NCBI GenBank assembly: GCA_024710005.1
Contig: JANJVQ010000028.1
Location: forward strand, 33,469-97,468
DNA length: 64,000 nt
Direction: 5' to 3'
Source of the DNA: Paludibacter sp.
GTDB lineage: Bacteria; Bacteroidota; Bacteroidia; Bacteroidales; Paludibacteraceae
In this document: positions 24,819 to 36,925 of the stretch, piece after piece
How the letters are laid out: every line of letters starts with the position of its first letter
Numbering within the stretch: position 1 is the first letter of the stretch
The notes under the pieces: generated by a model
Seen by the model: only the letters and a program-made list of their open reading frames with translations
Databases searched by the model: none
What the model was told of the DNA's origin: nothing
Program-made: the position numbers and the translations under genes

Positions 24819-27666
24819 GTGGTGGTCCGCCTTCACTCCTGCGGTATTCACCTCCACCTGCCGGACGCACGCCAGGCCCCCCTTCTGGTCGCATACCTGG
24901 ACCGAATTGGCTATCTCTCATTCTGGAGTCGAATTCAGTTGAGCGACCACCAAACTGCCTGATGCGATAACTGAAACTTACAATAAAGTAGGAAGTAAGC
25001 GTATTGTACCTGGCAAATGTAACAGAGTTATCACCTACTGTTTGCCTGATATTCAGCTGTTGATGTAAAATATCAAACCATTTTACAGAAAGTACCCCTT
25101 TATTTTTAAACAATGACTTATCAATTGATGCATTCCACAATAACTCCGACTGATCGAAATTTGAATATCCCAACCTGTTTGAATAGTTGATGTCACTGTT
25201 TAATGTTACATCATAGGGTAATCGAAGCACAATATTACCACGTAAGGTCCAGTTGTATGTCTCAGTCAGTTTGTTACTCAGGTTGTTTAATGAATTTGAA
25301 TAACGAAAAACACCACGACCTCCCAGTTCAATCACATCATGAGTAAAAGTCAGAGACAACTGTTCCTGAGCACTGTAGCGGCGGGTATAACTCAAATCAC
25401 CCAATGTCAGGTTATCCACATCAATGGTACCCACATCAAGACCTTTAGATGTATAACCATAATCCGTATTGTAACCGATATTTGTGCTGGTGTTAAAATG
25501 AAGTCTTTTTTGAATAATGGGCGTATTAAACATGATATTACCATTTAACGCAACAGGTTTTTCCCCTGAATTTACTGTTTGCGTGTATTGCTTTCCTGAT
25601 TTATCATAAATACGGTTTGTAACCAATTCGTCTTTCACAAAATCTCCTGACAACCAGGTACTGAACGATGAGAATGTCTGATCGTTAAATGTACTGTACA
25701 TCAACCTGAGATAATTGGAAAAAGATGGATTTAAGGCCGGATTTCCTACTGTTTCCCGCATCAGGTCCTCGTTGTTTTTTACCGGTTGCATTTGGTTGAT
25801 GGAGGGTTGACGGGTGTATCCGCGATAATCGACACGTATAAACTCTTTTTTTCTGAAGTTATACTGAAATCTACCATTCGGGGCAAAATTAATGACATTA
25901 TTCTCCACATCCCTGACATTGCCATTCTTGTAATAAGTCTGACTCAATGTTTGCGATGGTTCGGCCTTCATTCCAAGCGTTAGGTTATAATCTTTTTCAG
26001 TAAAGCGGTAATTCAACTCCAGCGTTTCCTGCAGAAAACGGTTTCTAAAAGTATTACTGTATTCATCCACATAAATCGTGTAATCTTCCGGATTTTTATT
26101 GTAAAACGCAAGGTTGTCAAGAGAAGCATATTGATCCTTAATACTGTTTTGTGTCGTTGAACTAAATGCCAACACGGCTTCAAGCATATTCTTATTATTC
26201 CACAATGGCTCCACAAATGACACACGGGCATCCACACTAAACCTGTCCGATGTATTATGGGTGAATTGATTAATTACGGTAGTTGTATCCGACATCTTAT
26301 TAGAGAAATTATAACGCATGTTTTCGCTTTGCGAGAATCCCGAACGGACATTGGCTGTGAGGGTACGACCTGGTTTTGAAGGGAATTTTCGACTAACAAT
26401 CAACCGTAGTCCGGCAGACAACGAATTATTTTGTCCGGAATTTCTCGCGTTTCCATAACTGGTTGTATCTGCATCCTGCAAATATATATAATCACGGTAG
26501 CTTCCCGATGTTTCATAATTGTAGTTGATATTTGGCTGAACAATAATGGTCGTTAGGCTATCTGGCTTCCATTCAGCTTCGAGTCTCAAATTCGCCTCGT
26601 AACTGTCATTAACAGAAGTATTGTAAGTAGAATCATTAAAAACCGATTCCCTCAGATAACTTTCTTTCGTGCTATTGGTTTCGCTGAAGTTATTTGAATG
26701 ATTAAAGGAACCATCACCACCAATTTTAAACCTGTCATTTACAATGGTATTATTATTTGCACCCAGGTTTTGAGTCTCTGTTATTCCATTATTAGCGCCC
26801 CAACTACCTCTTCCCCTGCGACTACGGGCCGTGTTTACATTATTCGCTCCGGCAACCAATGATGTTTGAGATTCACCATCCATAAAATTAATATTCGCAT
26901 TACCATCATAACGGATGTCGTTTTCGGTATCTAATCCGACACCTCCGACTATATTTCCAAAAACCCCTTTTCGTCTATTCGACTTTGTCGTTAAATTGAT
27001 AATACGTTCTGTCTCTTCGTCCTCAAAACCTGTCAACTGCGCCATCTCCGATTTTTGCTCCAACACCTGAATTTTATCGATCATTTCTGCCGGAAGATTC
27101 TTAGTCGCCATTTCAATATCGCCATCGAAAAACTTCTTCCCGTCTACCCTGATTTTTTTAATTTCCTGTCCGTTAACAGTAATTTTACCATCTGTAGTGA
27201 TTTCCAACCCGGGCATTTTCTTCAACAACTCTTCCACCACGGCGTTTTCCTGCACTTTAAAAGCGGTAGCATTATATTCAAGTGTATCTCCCTTTACAAC
27301 TAACTGAGCAGCCGTACCTTTTACCTCCAATTCCTTCAGCGCCTGCACATTTTCTTTCAACTGAATATTTTTCAGGATGATATCTTTACGCTCTATCGTG
27401 ATATTTTCACGGTAGTCATTGTACCCAATTGAACTCACGATTAACACATATTTTCCCGGGTTAACCCTTTGCAGACTAAACCAACCGTTGCTATTCGTCT
27501 GAGCCCCCTGAACTAAGGTTGAATCGGCAGCTTTCAACAGACGTACGGTAACCATCTCAAGCGGCATCCCGTTATTGGCGTCAAATACAGTGGATTGAAT
27601 GGTGCGTTGGGCAAAAGCAGCAAGACTTAAAAGGAGCAGAAGTAGCGCAAAGGAATATCTTTTCAT
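24814..27666 (-). CDS. TonB-dependent-receptor-like outer membrane beta-barrel protein
   Basis: 950 aa. Signal peptide (1-19, ending AFAQ), a carboxypeptidase-regulatory-like beta-sandwich (about 20-110), a plug-like segment (VVEELLKKMPGLEI to INLTTKS, about 140-230) and a long C-terminal barrel with alternating strands (OMP_b-brl_3 type). No SusD partner or TonB box is evident, so it is more likely one of the stand-alone barrel proteins than a nutrient receptor. The C-terminal tail after the barrel is unusual, rich in Gly, Pro and Arg (GPGMRPEGGPGVRPAGGG). Substrate unknown. Confidence 0.82.
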   Translation of the reverse strand: MKRYSFALLLLLLSLAAFAQRTIQSTVFDANNGMPLEMVTVRLLKAADSTLVQGAQTNSNGWFSLQRVNPGKYVLIVSSIGYNDYRENITIERKDIILKNIQLKENVQALKELEVKGTAAQLVVKGDTLEYNATAFKVQENAVVEELLKKMPGLEITTDGKITVNGQEIKKIRVDGKKFFDGDIEMATKNLPAEMIDKIQVLEQKSEMAQLTGFEDEETERIINLTTKSNRRKGVFGNIVGGVGLDTENDIRYDGNANINFMDGESQTSLVAGANNVNTARSRRGRGSWGANNGITETQNLGANNNTIVNDRFKIGGDGSFNHSNNFSETNSTKESYLRESVFNDSTYNTSVNDSYEANLRLEAEWKPDSLTTIIVQPNINYNYETSGSYRDYIYLQDADTTSYGNARNSGQNNSLSAGLRLIVSRKFPSKPGRTLTANVRSGFSQSENMRYNFSNKMSDTTTVINQFTHNTSDRFSVDARVSFVEPLWNNKNMLEAVLAFSSTTQNSIKDQYASLDNLAFYNKNPEDYTIYVDEYSNTFRNRFLQETLELNYRFTEKDYNLTLGMKAEPSQTLSQTYYKNGNVRDVENNVINFAPNGRFQYNFRKKEFIRVDYRGYTRQPSINQMQPVKNNEDLMRETVGNPALNPSFSNYLRLMYSTFNDQTFSSFSTWLSGDFVKDELVTNRIYDKSGKQYTQTVNSGEKPVALNGNIMFNTPIIQKRLHFNTSTNIGYNTDYGYTSKGLDVGTIDVDNLTLGDLSYTRRYSAQEQLSLTFTHDVIELGGRGVFRYSNSLNNLSNKLTETYNWTLRGNIVLRLPYDVTLNSDINYSNRLGYSNFDQSELLWNASIDKSLFKNKGVLSVKWFDILHQQLNIRQTVGDNSVTFARYNTLTSYFIVSFSYRIRQFGGRSTEFDSRMRDSQFGPGMRPEGGPGVRPAGGGEYRRSEGGPPH

Positions 27667-27708
27667 TCTATATTAATTATTTTTTTCGATGTAGAAACTT
27701 ATCTACAC

Positions 27709-27740
27709 AGACCTGTCAGGTTTATAAACCTGACAGGTCT
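27709..27740. repeat. Perfect 32-bp palindrome
   Basis: AGACCTGTCAGGTTTA reads identically on both strands across its centre at 27724/27725. It lies between two divergent genes (starts at 27666 and 27859), so it cannot be a terminator of either. GACCTGTCAGGTTT-type palindromes recur between genes in Bacteroidota, from memory. Confidence 0.85.
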
Positions 27741-27858
27741 TAATGGTAGAACAACGTCATAAAGACTGCAAAATTACTGAATGGTTTAATGAAATAATAA
27801 ATTTATCTCCGTTTTTTTTATTTACTTTGCGCTTTGTTCATTCATAAACCCGCATCGC

Positions 27859-29091
27859 ATGATTCTTAATTACATCTGGATTGGCTTTCTTTTGATTGCC
27901 TTTGTCGTAGCCTGCATTCAGGCGCTGTTTTACGGCAACACCCAGATTTTCTCCGACATCATCAATTCCACCTTCGATTCGGCCAAAACAGGTTTTGAAA
28001 TTTCTTTAGGATTAACCGGTGTACTTTCGTTGTGGTTGGGTATCATGAAAATCGGGGAAAACGGGGGAGTAATCAAGGCTTTTTCTAAGTTAGTTGCGCC
28101 TTTTTTCACCAAAATATTTCCGGAGATACCCAAAGACCATCCCGCTATGGGAAGTATCTTCATGAATATCTCCGCTAACATGCTTGGATTGGATAATGCT
28201 GCCACACCCATGGGATTAAAAGCCATGAATGAATTGCAGGAAATTAACCCCAACAAAGAGAAAGCTTCCAATCCAATGATTATGTTTCTGGTGCTTAACA
28301 CATCCGGTCTGACTATTCTACCTATCAGCATCATGGTTTACCGGGCGCAATTAGGAGCGCTTAATCCCGCCGATGTATTTTTACCAATTTTGCTGGCGAC
28401 ATTTTTCTCAACGTTGGTTGGCTTTATCAGTGTTGCCATCATGCAAAAGATAAATTTATTCAATAAAACCATTTTACTGACTTTGCTTGGACTAATCGTT
28501 TTCATTGGAAGTTTGATTTTTTTAATCGGTCAGTTAAGCAGAGAGCAATTGTCTGTATACTCTAATTTTGCCGCAGCTTTTATCCTGTTTTCGGTTATTA
28601 TTTCATTCGTACTGATGGCGGCCATACGAAAAGTCAATGTGTACGAATCGTTCATCGAAGGTGCAAAAGACGGATTCAAAGTTGCCGTTGGCATTATCCC
28701 TTATCTGATAGCCATTTTGGTAGCTATCGGCGTGTTCAGGGCTTCCGGCGCTATGGAATTTATTATTGACGGGATTGGTCGGTTTGTTGCGCTATTGGGT
28801 ATCAACACCGAGTTTGTAGAAGCCCTGCCTACGGCGCTTATGAAACCCCTGAGCGGTAGTGGCGCCCGGGGCATGATGATTGATGCCATGAACACTTATG
28901 GTGCTGATTCATTTGTGGGGCGACTGGCATGCATCGTTCAGGGCTCTACAGAAACTACATTTTATGTACTGGCCGTGTATTTTGGTTCAGTGGGCATCAA
29001 AAACACGCGATATGCATTAGGCTGTGGATTATTAGCTGATCTGGCAGGAATAATCGCGGCCATACTCATGGGTTATTTGTTCTTTTTCTAA
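27859..29091 (+). CDS. SpmA/SpmB-type nucleoside-recognition-domain membrane protein (fused)
   Basis: 410 aa with about ten membrane segments, made of two nucleoside-recognition (Gate) domains: an SpmA-like half (WLGIMKIGENGG, DNAATPMGLKAMNELQ, MFLVLNTSGLTILP) and an SpmB-like half (PYLIAILVAIGVFRASGAM, MKPLSGSGARGMMID, VQGSTETTFYVLAVYFGS). In spore formers the halves are separate proteins involved in spore core dehydration; in non-sporulating Bacteroidota the fused protein is probably a transporter of unknown substrate. 13 bases ahead of ybeY. Confidence 0.88.
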   Translation: MILNYIWIGFLLIAFVVACIQALFYGNTQIFSDIINSTFDSAKTGFEISLGLTGVLSLWLGIMKIGENGGVIKAFSKLVAPFFTKIFPEIPKDHPAMGSIFMNISANMLGLDNAATPMGLKAMNELQEINPNKEKASNPMIMFLVLNTSGLTILPISIMVYRAQLGALNPADVFLPILLATFFSTLVGFISVAIMQKINLFNKTILLTLLGLIVFIGSLIFLIGQLSREQLSVYSNFAAAFILFSVIISFVLMAAIRKVNVYESFIEGAKDGFKVAVGIIPYLIAILVAIGVFRASGAMEFIIDGIGRFVALLGINTEFVEALPTALMKPLSGSGARGMMIDAMNTYGADSFVGRLACIVQGSTETTFYVLAVYFGSVGIKNTRYALGCGLLADLAGIIAAILMGYLFFF

Positions 29092-29104
29092 TGAATAGTT
29101 TTTT

Positions 29105-29548
29105 ATGATACAGTTTTTACATGAAAATGTCAAAGCACCAAACCTGAGGAAACGGGATGTTACTCAATGGATAAAGAAAACGGCAGAGCAGTACGGCAAA
29201 AAAACAGGTGAAATTGCCTTTATCTTTTGCAATGATGATAAAATACTGGAAATCAACCGGCAGTATTTGCAGCACGATTATTACACCGACATCATCACAT
29301 TTGATTATTCGCAGCACAATATTATTTCGGGTGATATATTCATCAGTCTGGACACAGTAAAAACCAATGCTGAAAAATTCGGAGTAGATTTTAACCAGGA
29401 ACTGCATCGCATTATTATCCATGGCATTCTGCATTTATGCGGACAAGATGATAAAACCCCAGAATCCAGAAAAGCTATGACTGCAAAGGAAAACGAAGCA
29501 TTAAATGATTTAGCGGAAGACGGAAAGCGGAAAGCGAAGAACGAATAG
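29105..29548 (+). CDS. ybeY: Endoribonuclease YbeY
   Basis: Single-strand RNase for 16S rRNA maturation and ribosome quality control. 147 aa with the zinc motif HGILHLCGQDD near residue 110-120 and the YYTDIITFDYS stretch. The last residues (EDGKRKAKNE) are encoded by GCGGAAA-type repeat units, so the natural end of the protein is probably a few residues earlier. Confidence 0.93.
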   Translation: MIQFLHENVKAPNLRKRDVTQWIKKTAEQYGKKTGEIAFIFCNDDKILEINRQYLQHDYYTDIITFDYSQHNIISGDIFISLDTVKTNAEKFGVDFNQELHRIIIHGILHLCGQDDKTPESRKAMTAKENEALNDLAEDGKRKAKNE

Positions 29549-29674
29549 TGATTAGCGATTAGTGGTTTTGTATTAGCTTTGTTTTTAAAACATATATGCT
29601 ATATAAGTTTCATGTGAGTCATTTTCCACTCTCCGCTTTCCGATATTCGCTATTCGCTATTCATTATTCACTAA
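29515..29674. repeat. Composite repeat: GCGGAAA/ATTAGTG arms around a degenerate CATATAAGT arm
   Basis: Left part 29515-29566 (GCGGAAAGCG, then ATTAGCGATTAGTGG), a degenerate single CATATAAGT arm at 29590-29620, and an inverted right part 29626-29674 (CTCCGCTTTCCG, then ATTCGCTATTCGCTATTC). It overlaps the end of ybeY. The rest of the 303-base gap (29675-29851) is AT-rich and contains only the promoter of the next gene. Confidence 0.75.
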
Positions 29675-29754
29675 CATACATTTTATTAATGCAATAAATT
29701 GTTAAATAAAACACTTCCTTTACCGGTATTTTTTTTTCATTAAAAGTAAATCAT

Positions 29755-29762
29755 TACTTTTG
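29755..29762 (+). promoter_or_regulatory. -7 box (TACTTTTG) of the DUF6089 gene
   Basis: Fits TAnnTTTG; predicted leader of about 80 bases. Likely drives the DUF6089-uppS-bamA run. Confidence 0.5.
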
Positions 29763-29851
29763 TTGCTGCTTTTAAAGCAAAAAAATAATTTATTTAAAAT
29801 AATACCGTTAAATAGCTGATAACATTCTATTATTACTAAGTTATAAGCATA

Positions 29852-30529
29852 ATGTTAAACAAAATCAGAATCTATTTAATAGTGGTATTATTTGTAATTG
29901 GCGGCAATTTATTTGCTCAGGAAATTTACACGACAGAAATCGGATTCCACGGCGGTGGATCATATTTTCTGGGAGACGTAAAATCGAAATCATTTGATCT
30001 TCAGCCTGATTATGGCATTACGTTCAGATATGTTTTTAACCAGCGTCTGTTTTTACAGGCCGATTACAATCAAACATCAATTTCAGGAAACTATGTGCAA
30101 CCTGATGAAAACATGTCAAATCCGAATGTAACCATTAATCAAAGTCTAAACACGCTGGATTTTACTTTTGCTTTTAATTTTATGGATTACGGACAGTTGG
30201 ATTATATTTTGAACAGCAGCAATCATTCTGCCTATTTATTTATGGGCGTGGGACTGATTCACATGCCTGACAACAACATCAACAACCTGAATTTCAGCAT
30301 TCCGGTTGGTTTTGGGTATAAATTTAAACTGTCAAACCGCTTACATTTAAACCTGCAATGGACACACAGGCTGATGCTTGCCGACAATATCGAAGGGCAT
30401 GCGGCTTTGAATAATCCTTTACAGTTAAATGGTTCGAATATTTTTAATAATGATCACTTAGGCACTGGCACCATAGGTTTGAGCTACGGCTTATTCAGGA
30501 GAAAATGCAAATGTCTGAATTATAAGTAA
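29852..30529 (+). CDS. DUF6089-type outer membrane protein
   Basis: 225 aa. Signal peptide ending NLFAQ (about 1-24), then alternating strands of a small beta-barrel ([37 protein letters not shown]). Found upstream of uppS and bamA in many Bacteroidota, which hints at outer-membrane assembly, but no function is known to me. 8 bases before uppS. Confidence 0.8.
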   Translation: MLNKIRIYLIVVLFVIGGNLFAQEIYTTEIGFHGGGSYFLGDVKSKSFDLQPDYGITFRYVFNQRLFLQADYNQTSISGNYVQPDENMSNPNVTINQSLNTLDFTFAFNFMDYGQLDYILNSSNHSAYLFMGVGLIHMPDNNINNLNFSIPVGFGYKFKLSNRLHLNLQWTHRLMLADNIEGHAALNNPLQLNGSNIFNNDHLGTGTIGLSYGLFRRKCKCLNYK

Positions 30530-30537
30530 CTGATTAC

Positions 30538-31263
30538 ATGTCTACATACAAAGATAAAATTGATTTATCCCGCTTACCACAACACATCGCCATCATCATG
30601 GATGGGAATGGACGCTGGGCTAAAGAGAAAGGATATCCGCGGGTTTTCGGACATAAAAACGGGGTTAAATCCGTGAGTGTTATTACTGAAGCAGCGACCG
30701 AACTTGGTATTAAATACCTGACTTTGTATGTATTTTCAACCGAAAACTGGGGGCGCCCGCTTGAGGAAGTTAATGCACTGATGGAATTACTGGTAGATTC
30801 AATCGAAAAAGAAACCACCCGGCTGATGAAAAACAACATCAGGCTGATGACCATCGGAGACCTCAATCGCCTGCCCGAGAAGGTAAGAGCAAAATTAATC
30901 GATTGCAGTCGTGTTACTTCAGAAAACACTGGCTTAACGCTGATTCTGGCGCTGAGTTACTCTTCCCGCTGGGAAATAAAGAATGCCATTCAGCACATTG
31001 CAACTGATGTAAAACAAGGTAAAGTCAACCCGGAAGATATTTCAGATGAACTGATTTCGTCCTATATGCTTACCAAAGACGTCCCTGATCCTGACTTATT
31101 GATCAGAACCAGTGGCGAAATCAGACTCAGTAACTTCTTGCTATGGCAGATTGCTTACGCTGAATTGTATTTCACAGAAAAACACTGGCCGGCATTCCGA
31201 AAAGAAGAATTTTACAAATCAATCGTAAATTATCAGAAAAGAGACCGTCGTTTTGGCAAATAA
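30538..31263 (+). CDS. uppS: Isoprenyl transferase (undecaprenyl diphosphate synthase)
   Basis: cis-Prenyltransferase that makes the lipid carrier for peptidoglycan and glycan synthesis. 241 aa with the catalytic motif [12 protein letters not shown] (near 21-32), FSTENWGRP, and the C-terminal [21 protein letters not shown] region that binds IPP. Family length. 29 bases before bamA. Confidence 0.96.
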   Translation: MSTYKDKIDLSRLPQHIAIIMDGNGRWAKEKGYPRVFGHKNGVKSVSVITEAATELGIKYLTLYVFSTENWGRPLEEVNALMELLVDSIEKETTRLMKNNIRLMTIGDLNRLPEKVRAKLIDCSRVTSENTGLTLILALSYSSRWEIKNAIQHIATDVKQGKVNPEDISDELISSYMLTKDVPDPDLLIRTSGEIRLSNFLLWQIAYAELYFTEKHWPAFRKEEFYKSIVNYQKRDRRFGK

Positions 31264-31292
31264 ATATCAATAAATTGCGCAATAATAACCAT

Positions 31293-33944
31293 ATGTTCCA
31301 AAGATACTTTTTTTTACTTGTTCTTTTCAGTTCGTTTTTTCTCAAAACAACTTTTGCCCAACAAAACGAAAGTGCTGATAGTCTGATAATACCTGAGATT
31401 AACTATGGTTCGGCACCCCAAAAACTGGAAATTGCTGAAATTACAGTCAGCGGCGCTGATAATTACGAGGATTTTGTGTTGATAGGGTTTTCCGGACTTT
31501 CTGTCGGTGACATCATTACCGTACCGGGAGAATCAATCACCGAGGTCGTAAAACGCTTTTGGAAGCAAGGTTTGTTCTCTGATGTAAAAGTTTTCGCGAC
31601 AAAAATCGAAGACGGTAAAATATGGTTGAATATAAAATTAAAACAACGTCCCCAAGTTTCAAAAATCAATTATAACGGACTCAAAAAAGGCGAAATTGAC
31701 GAATTGAGCACCCGCCTCGGTATCGTCGAAGGGAATCAGATTACGCCCAATATTTCGGACAGGGCCATACTGGTTATCAAGAAGTACCTGGAAGAGAAAG
31801 GCTTCATGAATGTGGAAGTCAACGTTTATCAACGTAATGACCCGGAGAAACCCAATCATGTGATTGTTGATGTAGAGGTCGACAAAAAAATCAAAAACCG
31901 GGTAAAGGAAATTATCATTACCGGCAATGAAGCCCTGACATTCAACCAGATTAACCGGGCCATGAAGAAGACCAACGACAACAACTGGCGTAACTTCTTC
32001 CGCACCAAAAAATTCGTACGCGAAGAGTATGAAAAAGATAAAATTGCCCTGATTGAGAAATACAATGAAGTCGGATACCGTGATGCACATATTGTTTCAG
32101 ACAGCGTGGTAGCCATTGACGATAAAAGTGTACGTGTGTATCTGAACATTGAAGAAGGGAAGAAATACTATTTCAGAGACATCAAGTGGGTGGGAAATAC
32201 CATTTATCCTTATGAATATCTGAATGAAATCCTGAACATCAAAAAGGGTGATGTGTACAATTATAAGGAATTGATGAAAAGGCTTCAGACAGATGAAAAT
32301 GAAGCAGTCAGCAAACTTTACCAGGACAGAGGTTATCTTTTTTCCAATATCGAGCCGGTTGAAATCATGATTGAGAATGATTCCATCGATTTTGAGATGC
32401 GGGTGTACGAAGGAAAACAAGCAACCATCAATGCCGTTAACATCAAAGGGAATACCCGGGTGTATGAACATGTGGTTCGTCGCGAGCTATATACCAAACC
32501 TGGACAATTATACAGTCAGTCCGACATCATGCGTACCTACCGCGAATTAGCCGGAATGGGACATTTTGATCCGGAAAAAATCAAACCGGACATTCAACCG
32601 GACCCTGAAAACGGCACCGTTGATATCACCTATGAACTGGAAACGAAAGGAAGTGACCAGATTGAATTTTCAGCAGGTTGGGGAGCAACCGGGATTGTAG
32701 GTACCCTGGGATTGAAATTCACCAATTTCGCTATACAAAATCTGTTTAAACCGGAAACATACCGCATCGTGCCACAGGGTGAAGGACAAACTTTCTCCAT
32801 CAATGCCAGGACAAACGGGCAATCCTATACCTCATTCAGCGCTTCATTCCTGGAGCCCTGGCTGGGAGGAAAAAGACCCAATTCGCTGTCGGCTTCAGTT
32901 TATTATGCTGCTCAAACCGGTGTAAGCAAGCGCTTCTATGAAAGTATGCAGAATTACATGTATTCTCCTTATGGTTACGGTGGTTATGGTGGTTATGGTA
33001 GTTATGGAGGAAGCAGTTATGGTGGCTACAATAATTATAGCGATGCTTATTCTGCCTTGTATCAAAATGAAATGGACCCGGGCATCTATATGCGTACCTT
33101 GGGAGCTTCGTTGGGATATGGAAAACGGCTCAGCTGGCCGGATGACTATTTCTCATTCTACGGAGAATTTTCATTCCAGCGCTTTATGCTCAGCAACTGG
33201 GCATATTTACCCCCATTATCAGATGGTAACTTCAACAACATCAGTCTGAATCTGACACTGAGTCGAAACTCCATCTTTAATCCTATTTATACCCGCAGGG
33301 GATCGTCTTTCAGCGTTGGACTTAAAATCACTCCTCCCTATTCAATCTGGAGTGGAAAAGATTATAGTGATCCAAATATGACTGATCAGGAACGTTACAA
33401 ATTCATTGAATATCATAAATGGACGCTGAATGGAAAAACATTTACTCCGCTTACTGTTGACGAAAAGCTCATTCTGATGACCAGGGTAATGTTCGGATAC
33501 CTGGGACATTATAATAAAGATGCCCGCTCGCCTTATGAAACATATTACATGGGTGGAGATGGTATGTCGGCATACACAAGTTACGGTACAGAATACATTG
33601 CCATGCGCGGATACGAAAGTGGATCGTTGGTTCCATTGGATCCTGAACGTGAAACAAGAATCGGATATTTGTATAACAAGTTTACCATGGAACTCCGCTA
33701 CCCGCTTTCACTCGAACAATCAGCAACCATTTATGTGCTTGGATTCTTAGAAGCCGGAAACAGTTTCAATAAGATCAAAAATTACAACCCCTTTGATTTG
33801 AAAAGAGCAGCCGGTGTCGGGGTACGTATCTTCCTGCCTATGTTTGGTATGATGGGGATTGACTGGGGATATGGATTTGACACCAACACAACCGGGGCAA
33901 AGAGTGGCAGTCAGTTCCACTTCGTGTTAGGTCAGGAACTGTAA
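31293..33944 (+). CDS. bamA: Outer membrane protein assembly factor BamA
   Basis: Omp85 protein that inserts beta-barrels into the outer membrane. Start at ATG 31293; an in-frame TTG lies six codons upstream. Signal peptide (about 1-24, ending TFAQ), POTRA domains (about 45-440; GNTIYPYEYLNEIL, GNTRVYEHVVRREL) and a C-terminal barrel with the closing strand GSQFHFVLGQEL. Unusual is a run rich in Gly and Tyr (about residues 556-585) encoded by 9-bp GGTTATGGT units, presumably a surface loop. Followed by two skp-like genes, the usual order. Confidence 0.94.
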   Translation: MFQRYFFLLVLFSSFFLKTTFAQQNESADSLIIPEINYGSAPQKLEIAEITVSGADNYEDFVLIGFSGLSVGDIITVPGESITEVVKRFWKQGLFSDVKVFATKIEDGKIWLNIKLKQRPQVSKINYNGLKKGEIDELSTRLGIVEGNQITPNISDRAILVIKKYLEEKGFMNVEVNVYQRNDPEKPNHVIVDVEVDKKIKNRVKEIIITGNEALTFNQINRAMKKTNDNNWRNFFRTKKFVREEYEKDKIALIEKYNEVGYRDAHIVSDSVVAIDDKSVRVYLNIEEGKKYYFRDIKWVGNTIYPYEYLNEILNIKKGDVYNYKELMKRLQTDENEAVSKLYQDRGYLFSNIEPVEIMIENDSIDFEMRVYEGKQATINAVNIKGNTRVYEHVVRRELYTKPGQLYSQSDIMRTYRELAGMGHFDPEKIKPDIQPDPENGTVDITYELETKGSDQIEFSAGWGATGIVGTLGLKFTNFAIQNLFKPETYRIVPQGEGQTFSINARTNGQSYTSFSASFLEPWLGGKRPNSLSASVYYAAQTGVSKRFYESMQNYMYSPYGYGGYGGYGSYGGSSYGGYNNYSDAYSALYQNEMDPGIYMRTLGASLGYGKRLSWPDDYFSFYGEFSFQRFMLSNWAYLPPLSDGNFNNISLNLTLSRNSIFNPIYTRRGSSFSVGLKITPPYSIWSGKDYSDPNMTDQERYKFIEYHKWTLNGKTFTPLTVDEKLILMTRVMFGYLGHYNKDARSPYETYYMGGDGMSAYTSYGTEYIAMRGYESGSLVPLDPERETRIGYLYNKFTMELRYPLSLEQSATIYVLGFLEAGNSFNKIKNYNPFDLKRAAGVGVRIFLPMFGMMGIDWGYGFDTNTTGAKSGSQFHFVLGQEL

Positions 33945-34019
33945 AATTCTGGCAGGATATTTGAAATGCATCATCCGCATGTAATAAAAACAGATTAATT
34001 ATTCATAAATCAGGAAGAT

Positions 34020-34535
34020 ATGAAAAAAATTATTTTAATCTCAGCCATCCTTGTGGGTATGATATCATCGGTAGCTGCACAGAAGTTTGCCATTGTCGAC
34101 ATGGAGTACATCCTGAAAAACATTCCTTCATATGAAACAGCGAATGAACAGCTGAATATTATTTCAAAGAAATGGCAATCGGAAGTTGAAACCAAAATGC
34201 AGGAAGTACAGAGTCTGTATAAAAACTATCAGACCGAACTGGTATTTCTTTCTGAAGAGATGAAAGTACAACGGGAAGAAGAAATCATTGCAAAAGAAAA
34301 AGAAGCGCAGGACTTGAAACGAACCTATTTCGGTCCTGAGGGGGAACTTTTCAAGAAAAGACAGAGTCTGATGAAACCCATTCAGGATGAAATTTACAAT
34401 GTTATCCAGGAGTTAAGCCGAGAAAAAGATTACAGCTTAGTTATCGACAAAGGTTCAGCAATGCACATCATCTTCAGTTCACCCAAAATCGACATCAGCG
34501 ACCAGATACTCACGAAGTTGGGATATTCAAAATAA
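34020..34535 (+). CDS. OmpH/Skp-family periplasmic chaperone, first copy
   Basis: 171 aa. Signal peptide (1-20, ending VAAQ), then FAIVDMEYILKNIPSYE, a long charged coiled-coil (about 45-125) and a C-terminal beta strand region (SLVIDKGSAMHIIFSSPKID). Skp-type chaperones hold unfolded outer-membrane proteins for BamA. 75 bases after bamA, 67 before the second copy. Confidence 0.9.
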   Translation: MKKIILISAILVGMISSVAAQKFAIVDMEYILKNIPSYETANEQLNIISKKWQSEVETKMQEVQSLYKNYQTELVFLSEEMKVQREEEIIAKEKEAQDLKRTYFGPEGELFKKRQSLMKPIQDEIYNVIQELSREKDYSLVIDKGSAMHIIFSSPKIDISDQILTKLGYSK

Positions 34536-34548
34536 TGTGTTATTTTTG
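34518..34548 (+). promoter_or_regulatory. Promoter of the second skp-like gene
   Basis: TTGG (34518-34521), 19 bases, TATTTTTG (34541-34548). The -33 part overlaps the 3' end of the first copy. Would allow separate expression of the second chaperone. Confidence 0.5.
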
Positions 34549-34602
34549 CGCACATTTTAAAATTAAGAATTTAAAATAAAATAAATAATAATTTTTACAG
34601 AC

Positions 34603-35106
34603 ATGATTAAGAAAATTGTTTTCATAATGCTGTTGGCATTACCTTTAAGTTTAGTTGCACAAGATAAGTTGGCTTACGTTAACGTTCAGGAGATATTTCA
34701 GGTAATGCCTGAATTATCAGAAGTGGAGAAAACTGTAGCTGATTTAAACGAGCAATTTAAAAAAGAGCTTGATAAATTATATGAAGAGTATTATGCCAAA
34801 GCCAAAGATTATCAGGATAATCTGGCAACAATGGCTGAAACCATCAAAACAAGACGTCAGGGAGAAATCGTTGACATGGAGAAAAGAATAGGCACTTTCC
34901 AGCAAACTGCCAATGAAGAGTTGCAACGCAAACAAATGGAACTGGTCAATGCGCTGCGTGAGAAGATTCTGAAGGCTACTGCTGAAGTAGGAACAGAAAA
35001 TAATTACACCTACATCTTCGACCTGAGCACACAATCCATTGCATTTCATTCGCCTAAAGCTGTAGATGTAACTCCTTTGGTAAAAAAGAAATTAGGCATC
35101 AAATAA
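34603..35106 (+). CDS. OmpH/Skp-family periplasmic chaperone, second copy
   Basis: 167 aa. Signal peptide ending SLVAQ, then KLAYVNVQEIFQVMPELSE, coiled-coil from about 40 to 120, and the terminal YIFDLSTQSIAFHSPKAVDVTP. Clearly a paralogue of the preceding gene but well diverged. Ends in a terminator at 35143-35176. Confidence 0.9.
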   Translation: MIKKIVFIMLLALPLSLVAQDKLAYVNVQEIFQVMPELSEVEKTVADLNEQFKKELDKLYEEYYAKAKDYQDNLATMAETIKTRRQGEIVDMEKRIGTFQQTANEELQRKQMELVNALREKILKATAEVGTENNYTYIFDLSTQSIAFHSPKAVDVTPLVKKKLGIK

Positions 35107-35141
35107 TTTCATCCGGCTTTTTAATCAGCGGACTTTAATAA

Positions 35142-36899
<1,758 letters not shown>

Positions 36900-36925
36900 A
36901 TGAAAGGTGATTATTGATTAATATT

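Noticed and set aside
27709..27740. Terminator reading of the palindrome
   Set aside because: Flanking genes are transcribed away from it on both sides.
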